Assembly: GCA_964435305.1 (NCBI GenBank)
Contig: CAYSZH010000134.1
Span: 1-13,077 of the forward strand
Length of the DNA stretch: 13,077 bases
Reading direction: 5' to 3'
Origin: Granulosicoccus sp964435305
Lineage (GTDB): Bacteria; Pseudomonadota; Gammaproteobacteria; Granulosicoccales; Granulosicoccaceae
The notes under the pieces were generated by a model. That model saw only the letters and a list, made by a program, of their open reading frames with translations, made no database searches and had not been told where the DNA came from. Positions within the stretch are counted from its first letter, which is position 1. Every line of letters begins with the position of its first letter. Below are positions 7,201-13,077 of the stretch, one piece after another. A program made the position numbers and the translations under genes.

Positions 7201-9635
7201 CAGACGCCAATGTTGTCATTATCGGCGGTGGTGTTATGGGAGTGTCCCTTCTCTTCCACCTAACGGAAGCTGGTTGGAAAGACGTTGTACTGATAGAGAA
7301 AAACGATTTGACCCACGGCTCTACCTGGCATGCCGCGGGCTTATGCACTCACTTCGCACACAATCCCACTATCCAGGAATTGCGCGCTCGATCTGTGCGG
7401 CTCTATCGTGATGAACTTCCATTGCGCACCGGGGACTCTTGCGGATTTCATCCAAGTGGTGCAATGCGCATAACGCGTAATCCCGATCGCATGGATGAAT
7501 TCAGACATGTGGCCGGACTCTCTAAGTTCACAGGATATGAGCTTGAGGTTCTTAATGTTGATCGAATTGCACAATTACACCCACTAGCAAAGCTTGATGG
7601 TCTAATTGGCGGTATTTATGAGCCTGACGATGGTCACGTGGATCCAACACTTGCAACCAACGCACTGGCTTCACTTGCGCTTAAAAACGGCGGCAGCATT
7701 AAACGCTTTGACCCGGTTCGCGCCATTCAACAACAAAATAATAGATGGCTAATTGAGACTGAAAAATCAACATTTAGCACAAAACACGTCGTTAATGCCG
7801 CTGGCACTTGGTGTTGGGAGATCGGGCAAATGATGGGCTTAAATATTCCGGTCGTACCCGTATTGCATCAATACCTGGTCACTGAAACGGTACCGGATGT
7901 TTCTCAGCGTATAGCATCGGGTAGTAAAGAGCTGCCCATCATTCGAGACCCCGAAGAGAGTTGGTACGTAAGACAGGAGCGCGACGGTTTTATTCTTGGC
8001 CCCTATGAGCGTGACGCAAGCGTCTGGTCAGCCGACGGTGTTCCGGAAGAATTTGGTGCGGACCTGTTACCATCGGATTTAGACAAGGTAGAACATATTA
8101 TTAACGCTGCGCTCAATCGCGTACCATCACTAGGAAGCGCAGGTGTTAAAACAGTGGTCAATGGTCCAATCACATTCACACCCGATGCCAATCCCTTGAT
8201 TGGACCGGCACACGTTCTACCCAATACCTGGTTACTGACGGGTTCATCCATGGGAGTCATGGAAGGTGGAGGTGCTGGATGGTTTCTCGCCCGTTGGATG
8301 ACAGATGGCGCACCGCCGATGGATGCGCTTTCTGTAGACCCTCGACGTTTCGGTGAGTGGGCCGACAGGGATTATCGTGTCAATAAAGCCATTGAATGTT
8401 TCGGTTTGCAGTTTGGTGTTCACTATCCCTTTGAAGAAAGACCAGCTGCTCGCAATAAACGTTTGTCTCCATTACACAATGCCATGATTAATAAGGGCGC
8501 CATAATGGGCGCAGTCAATGGTTGGGAACGGCCCAATTGGTTCAGACCGACGACAAATGAAGATCACGAATTGGATGTAGATCACCTAAGCTTTAAAAAA
8601 CCGGTCTGGTTCGATGCGGTGGCAAGCGAAGTCGAAGCAGTAAGCCGGAGAGTTTCTCTATCGGATCTCTCAGCACTATCAAAATTTATGATCAGCGGTC
8701 CTGCAACTCAGCAGTTTCTCGACAGCCTAGGCGCAAATAGTGCACCCAGCGTGGGAAGAATTAGTCTTAATCATGTACTGACACCCACGGGCGGCGTACA
8801 AAGTGAATTTACTGTATCGAATATTTCCAAATCCACCGCGTATCTAACCTCGCCTTCGGCATCGGAAAGACGTGACTTCGATACCTTACTGGTACACGCG
8901 GCAAACCATGATGTTGAGGTGCAAAACGTTTCAGCTGAAAAGACCAGTATCGGTTTGATGGGGCCGTTGTCACGGGACGTGTTAGCTGAAGTAACGAGGG
9001 CGGATCTAATCATTGATATTCCATGGCTACAAGTCAAACAAATAGAAGTGGCAGGTGTGCAGGTAATCGCTCTGCGAATTTCTTATGTTGGGGAGTTGGG
9101 TTACGAGATACACGTTAACAATGAACATGCACTGACCGTGTTCAACGCATTAACAAGCACCGGTGAAAAGTACAATATAGGGTATTACGGCGCCTATGCA
9201 GCCAACTCCATGCGACTTGAGAAAAGATACATCGCATGGTCAACTGAGCTCACCAGTGAAAGAACACCAGATGAATCCGGTGGTGAACGCTTCGTTAAGA
9301 CAGATCAGCGACTCTTTACCGGGCGAAATGCATTGATTGACAGGCGCGGTGATACGGCATGGCGCACCGTATTGTTGGAGATCGATATTGATCGAACTAC
9401 CAACGATGGCATGCAACCATTCTATTCACACCCGGTATCTCAGGGTGATCAGGTTATTGGCGTAGTGACATCGGCCGCCTACGGGTACCGTTGTAAAAAA
9501 TACTTGGCGTTTGCTCTATTGAGAGATCACAACGTTGTAGATAACTTGAGGGTCGAGATTCTCGGCACTCAGTTTAAAGCACAGATTCTAGACTCAGTTC
9601 CGTACGACCCTGGAAACAAGAAACTGTTAGTTTGA
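7197..9635 (+). CDS. FAD-dependent oxidoreductase fused to GcvT (dimethylglycine/sarcosine dehydrogenase-like), second copy
   Basis: This 812-residue paralogue has the same layout as the gene before it but is clearly diverged in sequence. The FAD motif GGGVMG is at residues 10-15. GSTWHAAGL (41-49) carries H45 at the covalent-flavin position and is closer to the classical dimethylglycine dehydrogenase form than the first copy. The GcvT domain (about 480-805) keeps RISYVGELGYEIHV, but the catalytic aspartate position is glutamate (E537 in GGVQSEFT), and the late PLEAGL-type segment is altered to PDESGGERF. The enzyme may therefore act on a different methyl group, or handle the folate step less well. 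It starts inside the previous stop (ATGA) and ends 28 bases before the aminotransferase gene. Confidence 0.92.
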   Translation: MTDANVVIIGGGVMGVSLLFHLTEAGWKDVVLIEKNDLTHGSTWHAAGLCTHFAHNPTIQELRARSVRLYRDELPLRTGDSCGFHPSGAMRITRNPDRMDEFRHVAGLSKFTGYELEVLNVDRIAQLHPLAKLDGLIGGIYEPDDGHVDPTLATNALASLALKNGGSIKRFDPVRAIQQQNNRWLIETEKSTFSTKHVVNAAGTWCWEIGQMMGLNIPVVPVLHQYLVTETVPDVSQRIASGSKELPIIRDPEESWYVRQERDGFILGPYERDASVWSADGVPEEFGADLLPSDLDKVEHIINAALNRVPSLGSAGVKTVVNGPITFTPDANPLIGPAHVLPNTWLLTGSSMGVMEGGGAGWFLARWMTDGAPPMDALSVDPRRFGEWADRDYRVNKAIECFGLQFGVHYPFEERPAARNKRLSPLHNAMINKGAIMGAVNGWERPNWFRPTTNEDHELDVDHLSFKKPVWFDAVASEVEAVSRRVSLSDLSALSKFMISGPATQQFLDSLGANSAPSVGRISLNHVLTPTGGVQSEFTVSNISKSTAYLTSPSASERRDFDTLLVHAANHDVEVQNVSAEKTSIGLMGPLSRDVLAEVTRADLIIDIPWLQVKQIEVAGVQVIALRISYVGELGYEIHVNNEHALTVFNALTSTGEKYNIGYYGAYAANSMRLEKRYIAWSTELTSERTPDESGGERFVKTDQRLFTGRNALIDRRGDTAWRTVLLEIDIDRTTNDGMQPFYSHPVSQGDQVIGVVTSAAYGYRCKKYLAFALLRDHNVVDNLRVEILGTQFKAQILDSVPYDPGNKKLLV

Positions 9636-9663
9636 ATCCCACTGTCATGACCTGATAGTACTA

Positions 9664-10989
9664 ATGAGCGACGACCGTATGACAACAACATCATTCCTCG
9701 ATACAGATTGGTCTTTGGCTAACACCGCAAAATTAAGAGACCAGTACTATGCAGCTTCACAACGTAAGTTTGTACCGTTTAAAGACCCTATGGTGTTCAA
9801 GCGCGGGTCGATGCAATACCTCTGGGATGTAGACGACAAACAATACATTGATCTTTTAGGCATGAACGTCTGTATATCTGTTGGTCACTCGCATCCGCAA
9901 GTGGTATCTGCCGCCATGGAACAGGCTCAGTCATTAACCCATTGCACAACGATGTTTTATCACCCTACCCCAGCACACCTGGCTGAGGAACTCGCGAAGT
10001 GCATGCCAGGGGGCATTGAATGGGTGGTGCACTTTACTAATTCGGGAGCAGAAGCGGTTGATTTGGCTATGGCTATGGCACGAACCTACACTGGAAACAT
10101 AGACTTACTTTCCCTGCGTACGGCCTATCACGGTCCAACAGCTGCAGCGCAATCCATTACCGGCATTTCCAGCTGGCGTCACCCTGGAATGCCTGGTAAC
10201 GTTGCATTTGTAGCCGAACCCAATCAATACCGAGGGGTCTTTGGTGCTGGCACACAACCGTACCTTGATGAAATCGATCGCACCATTGCTAGCGCAACGA
10301 ATGGCCAGACAGCGGGTATGTTTGTGGAAAGTGTGCAAGGTTACGGAGGCATTATAGAAATGCCGCCTGGCTACATGTCTGGTGCTGCCGAGCGTGTACG
10401 TGCTGCCGGGGGATTGTATATTGCCGATGAGGTTCAATCTGGCTTCGGTCGCACGGGCGATCATATGTGGGGCTTCGAATCTGACAATGTCATACCGGAC
10501 ATTGTCGTAATGGCAAAAGGCCTCGGTAACGGGTTCCCTATCGGCGCCGTAGTGGCACAAAAGCACATTGCAGCCCCCATGGCCGACAAATTCCTTTTTC
10601 ACACTTACGGCGCAAATCCAACTAGTTGTGCAGCAGCCCGTGCCGTATTGAAAGTTCTCAAAAAGGAAAACTTGCAGGCCAACGCTAAAGTTGTAGGCAA
10701 GGCCTTGTTGGATCGGCTAAAAGAACTTAAAGTAAAGCACGGCAGCATTGGAGATGTGCGTGGATGCGGCTTAATGCTGGCAATAGAATTTGTTAGCGAC
10801 AGAAAAACCAAGCAACCCGATAGTGTCACAACGTCAGCTGTGTTTGAAAAGTGCCGTGATCAAGGCATTATCCTGTCTAAATCAGGCCCCACTCAATCTT
10901 GCCTGCGTATGGTGCCACCGTTGTGTTTGACGCTTGAAGATGTAGAGCAAGTAGCAGAGAAACTCGACAAGGCACTATCTGGTGTTTAG
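9664..10989 (+). CDS. Class III pyridoxal-phosphate aminotransferase, AGXT2-like
   Basis: This 441-residue fold-type I enzyme transfers an amino group from an amine or omega-amino acid to a keto acid such as pyruvate or glyoxylate. K285 in VVMAKGLGNGFP is the PLP Schiff-base lysine, D255 in IADEVQSGFGRTG pairs with the pyridine nitrogen, and NSGAEAVDLAM is the phosphate-binding segment. The MARTYTGN and SLRTAYHG pattern resembles the alanine-glyoxylate aminotransferase 2 branch, whose known substrates include beta-aminoisobutyrate and methylated arginines. In this cluster it would remove the amino group once methyl groups are gone; that is inference. The ATG at 9664 has no clear ribosome site, and the ATG at 9679, five codons later, is an equal candidate. 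Confidence 0.92.
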   Translation: MSDDRMTTTSFLDTDWSLANTAKLRDQYYAASQRKFVPFKDPMVFKRGSMQYLWDVDDKQYIDLLGMNVCISVGHSHPQVVSAAMEQAQSLTHCTTMFYHPTPAHLAEELAKCMPGGIEWVVHFTNSGAEAVDLAMAMARTYTGNIDLLSLRTAYHGPTAAAQSITGISSWRHPGMPGNVAFVAEPNQYRGVFGAGTQPYLDEIDRTIASATNGQTAGMFVESVQGYGGIIEMPPGYMSGAAERVRAAGGLYIADEVQSGFGRTGDHMWGFESDNVIPDIVVMAKGLGNGFPIGAVVAQKHIAAPMADKFLFHTYGANPTSCAAARAVLKVLKKENLQANAKVVGKALLDRLKELKVKHGSIGDVRGCGLMLAIEFVSDRKTKQPDSVTTSAVFEKCRDQGIILSKSGPTQSCLRMVPPLCLTLEDVEQVAEKLDKALSGV

Positions 10990-10997
10990 CGGTCCAT

Positions 10998-11013
10998 CAT
11001 GTGATGCCACATG
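10998..11013 (+). repeat. Small inverted repeat between the aminotransferase and sulfotransferase genes
   Basis: CATGTG and CACATG form a perfect six-base stem around a four-base loop in the 60-base gap. No T-run follows, so it is not a normal intrinsic terminator. It could trim or stabilise the transcript end, bind a regulator, or be chance. Confidence 0.3.
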
Positions 11014-11049
11014 GCTTATCACGACTAAGCTGTTCTATGAGTAAATTCA

Positions 11050-11799
11050 ATGAATAAAATAGTTGCACTGTGGTGCCATCCGCGATCGATGTCGACATCG
11101 GTTGAAAGGCTGATGCGAGAACGTGGAGACTTCCTGTGTCTGCATGAACCCTTTATGTACCATTACTATCTGAATCAAAAACACCGCGACATGCCTTACT
11201 TTGAACCGAAGAAAAATCACCCGGTTAGCTATCAAGGTGTTCGCGACATGATCTTTGAGAAAGCGGAAAAATCACAGGTATTTTTTAAAGACATGGCTTA
11301 CTACATTAATTCAGACATTATCAATGATACAAGGTTGTCTAAATCTGTTACCCATTGCTTTTTAATCAGAAACCCACGTGCTTCTATAGCCTCATACTAT
11401 AAACTTGATAACGAAGTCACGCTAAACGAAATTGGAATAGAAGCACAATGGCAGATTTATAATCATTTTATCGGCCTGGGAATTAAGCCCGTTGTTGTTC
11501 AAGCTGAGTCTCTTCGTAAAGATCCGCACGCTACAGCCAAACGTTGGTGGAATAACACAGGCCTTACCTACAAGGAAGGTGCATTCAACTGGGATAAGAA
11601 ATCACCGCAAGACTGGGAACAAGTCAAAGGATGGCATCAAGAATCTATACAATCCACGTCATTACTTCCGTGGACAGAGGAAGAAGCACAAAAAGAAAGT
11701 GATCAGTTTGAAATTATGGCTGTTAAAGCAACCCATTTGCGCTCATATCTTGAACACCATCAAGAGTTCTATAATAAATTAAAGTGCATATCACTGTAA
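11050..11799 (+). CDS. Sulfotransferase-like P-loop protein
   Basis: The 249-residue cytoplasmic protein has the two nucleotide-binding landmarks of sulfotransferases: an N-terminal strand and loop ALWCHPRSMSTSVERLM (residues 6-22) for the 5'-phosphosulfate end of PAPS, and FLIRNPRASIASYY (104-117) for the 3'-phosphate. The family moves sulfate from PAPS to a hydroxyl or amine, but many bacterial members of this short HPRS-type branch have no known substrate and may bind other nucleotides. It lies 60 bases after the aminotransferase on the same strand and may belong to the operon, though the gap and a small inverted repeat leave room for separate control. The start is supported by the motif's distance from the N-terminus; the ribosome site is weak. 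Its role in a demethylation pathway is unexplained. Confidence 0.75.
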   Translation: MNKIVALWCHPRSMSTSVERLMRERGDFLCLHEPFMYHYYLNQKHRDMPYFEPKKNHPVSYQGVRDMIFEKAEKSQVFFKDMAYYINSDIINDTRLSKSVTHCFLIRNPRASIASYYKLDNEVTLNEIGIEAQWQIYNHFIGLGIKPVVVQAESLRKDPHATAKRWWNNTGLTYKEGAFNWDKKSPQDWEQVKGWHQESIQSTSLLPWTEEEAQKESDQFEIMAVKATHLRSYLEHHQEFYNKLKCISL

Positions 11800-11848
11800 C
11801 TTGCTCAAACAGAAAAAGGAGCTCGTGGCATTCAGAACATAAACGATG

Positions 11849-12300
11849 TCAGGCTACTTTTATATTAGACGAGCCAGTCAATAGCTTTTCGTTTTCGACA
11901 AAAGCAGGACGCAAGTCGCGGAATACGGCACAGCCACCTCCCTTATGTTTAGACTGATAACACGCCTCGTCCACCAATTGCATCAATACAGATGGCGTTG
12001 TGCTAGAAGATTCAAACATCACAGCACCGAAATTTCCACCGACTGGAAAACTATGACCGTCATATTCAAAGTGCATCCTTGAGCGCAATTCGCAGGTGCT
12101 GTTTGCTATACCGCACCGTGTTCCCATTGAACAAGCTGGCAGAAGCAAGACAAACTCGTCGCCGCCAAAACCCGCAGCGAAACCTTTCTCCTCAGCGTGG
12201 CGGGACAATAGTTCAGCAATGCGAGAATGTGCCTTTTTCGTGGGTGGAGACGTTCCAGCCATTCTATAATCAGTGCACGCGAAACGGGTAAGCGCTGTAG
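11849..12300 (-). pseudogene. Degenerate GGDEF (diguanylate cyclase) gene remnant
   Basis: The frame 12262-11849 (137 codons) encodes the C-terminal half of a GGDEF domain: RIAELLSRHAEEKGF, then FGGDEFVLLLP (residues 32-42), a degraded NFGAVMFE strand and DEACYQSKHKGG near the end. The preceding part of the domain, with the metal-binding DxDxFK segment and the NDxxGHxxGD helix, is missing. In a second frame, 12300-12244 reads LQRLPVSRALIIEWLERL, which resembles the LTGLPNRRAL start of a GGDEF domain. This fits a deletion of some 40 residues plus a frameshift. The RxxD inhibitory site and the arginine before GGDEF are also lost. A complete active cyclase is not possible, although the signature itself survives. 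There is no sensory domain upstream. Confidence 0.75.
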
Positions 12301-12352
12301 AATTTAACCGAGATAAACTATGGTAGTTTGCACTTCATTCAGGACGTAAAGC

Positions 12353-13012
12353 ATGAAACTAATTATCTTCGATTGTGATGGTGTACTGGTTGATAGTGAG
12401 TCCATTCTGGTCGATGCGGAGATGGATTTCTTCAGGACGCACGGCATTGCGGTTTCGATAGAGAGCTACATCGATCAATTTATGGGTATTCCATTGGATG
12501 ATTGGAAAGCAAAAGCATCCCAATTACTAGAATCAAATTATGGCGCTCCAATTTCTCAAGATATTTTCAAGCCCCTGGTAGAATCAGTTACTACAAGGAT
12601 TAAAGATGAGCTGCAGCCAATTGAAGGCGCTTATCAAGCGATCAGCTCTCTGCAGCAATTCAAATGCGTTGCCTCCAGTTCTTCCGTCCGCTCTCTTAAA
12701 TCAAAACTCACTCAAACCGGGCTGTTCGATATATTCGATCCACATATATACTCAACCGAATTGGTTGATCACGGCAAACCCGCACCTGATCTATTCTTGC
12801 ACGCCGCAACGAAACTAAACGTTTTACCCAGTGACTGTGTGGTCGTAGAAGACAGCGCAAATGGGGTCTTAGCCGGTAAGCGCGCCGGCATGAAGGTCAT
12901 CGGTTTTACCGGCGGAGGCCACTGCCCTCCAGGCCATTCAAGCTCGCTGCTTTCAAAAGGTGCTGATTTTATTGCAACAGATTACTCTGAAATTGTAACG
13001 CTGTTGAAGTGA
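12353..13012 (+). CDS. HAD-superfamily hydrolase, subfamily IA (phosphoglycolate phosphatase / beta-phosphoglucomutase-like)
   Basis: This 219-residue protein should hydrolyse a small phosphomonoester in the cytoplasm through an aspartyl-phosphate. All four HAD motifs are present: DCDGVLVDSE with the nucleophile D7 and acid D9, the serine-rich strand end CVASSSSVRS (105-114), K142 in DHGKPAPDLF, and E166-D167 in VVEDSANGV. The segment between motifs I and II is the usual small helical cap. AGGA lies eight bases before the ATG. Sequences such as these are often named 6-phosphogluconate phosphatase or phosphoglycolate phosphatase, but the substrate cannot be read from the motifs. It stands apart from the demethylation cluster, separated by the GGDEF remnant, and probably has its own promoter in the short upstream gap. 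Confidence 0.92.
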   Translation: MKLIIFDCDGVLVDSESILVDAEMDFFRTHGIAVSIESYIDQFMGIPLDDWKAKASQLLESNYGAPISQDIFKPLVESVTTRIKDELQPIEGAYQAISSLQQFKCVASSSSVRSLKSKLTQTGLFDIFDPHIYSTELVDHGKPAPDLFLHAATKLNVLPSDCVVVEDSANGVLAGKRAGMKVIGFTGGGHCPPGHSSSLLSKGADFIATDYSEIVTLLK

Positions 13013-13026
13013 TATCCAAACCACTT

Positions 13027-13050
13027 AAAAACTGCCCCAGTATGCTGGGG
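13027..13050 (-). terminator. Probable intrinsic terminator for a minus-strand transcript from the right
   Basis: CCCCAG and CTGGGG (13035-13050) form a perfect six-base GC-rich stem with a four-base loop. Read on the minus strand, the stem is followed after three bases by five T residues (13031-13027), as in a rho-independent terminator. On the plus strand no T-run follows, so it would stop the HAD transcript less well. It implies a convergent gene beyond the window. Confidence 0.5.
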
Positions 13051-13077
13051 ATGGAAAATTCTGATACTGTAGTGTCA

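Noticed and set aside
4768..9635. Recent tandem duplication or assembly duplicate of the DAO-GcvT gene
   Set aside because: The two copies share domain layout and short motifs only; sequences and lengths differ throughout, so they are old paralogues.
10105..10602. Long minus-strand open frame inside the aminotransferase gene
   Set aside because: It lies wholly opposite conserved aminotransferase motifs, including the PLP lysine region, and its translation resembles no family.
12079..12291. Plus-strand open frame opposite the GGDEF remnant
   Set aside because: It is the complement of recognisable GGDEF coding sequence and its translation has no protein-like pattern.

Overview
The window looks like a chromosomal stretch of a free-living aerobic proteobacterium with moderate GC, plausibly marine. 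I base this on the Tat-exported molybdenum hydroxylase subunit, the DMT transporter, the GcvT-fused flavin demethylases and the degenerate GGDEF gene. I cannot assign a genus from sequence alone, and the gamma versus alpha placement is open. There are no tRNA or rRNA genes, CRISPR arrays or insertion sequences that I can see.

Left edge (1-827, minus strand): a two-gene molybdenum hydroxylase operon of the isoquinoline 1-oxidoreductase type. The small [2Fe-2S] subunit is complete. The large molybdopterin subunit is cut by the window edge after its Tat signal and the start of its first domain. A 371-base divergent intergenic region (828-1198) separates it from the main plus-strand cluster.

Centre (1199-11799, plus strand): seven genes in tight series, probably one transcript. 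They are a DMT/EamA permease, a proline racemase-superfamily enzyme, a non-pyrrolysine MttB-family methyltransferase, two tandem FAD oxidoreductase-GcvT fusions of the dimethylglycine/sarcosine dehydrogenase type, a class III (AGXT2-like) aminotransferase, and a sulfotransferase-like protein. The core genes overlap (TGATG and ATGA junctions). The gene set suggests stepwise N-demethylation of a methylated amine or betaine: one corrinoid-type methyl transfer and two flavin/folate demethylations, then transamination of the freed amine, with a racemase or dehydratase acting on an amino- or imino-acid intermediate. The substrate is unknown, and this reading is inference from families and order.

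Right edge (11849-13077): a decayed GGDEF gene on the minus strand, with remnants in two frames and the central active-site half missing. It is followed by a plus-strand HAD hydrolase and a stem-loop that would terminate transcription arriving from the right on the minus strand.

The most interesting points are the coherent but uncharacterised demethylation cluster, the proline racemase-like enzyme in which both catalytic cysteine positions are replaced (Ser90 and Thr256), and an MttB homologue with no corrinoid protein or reactivase beside it.
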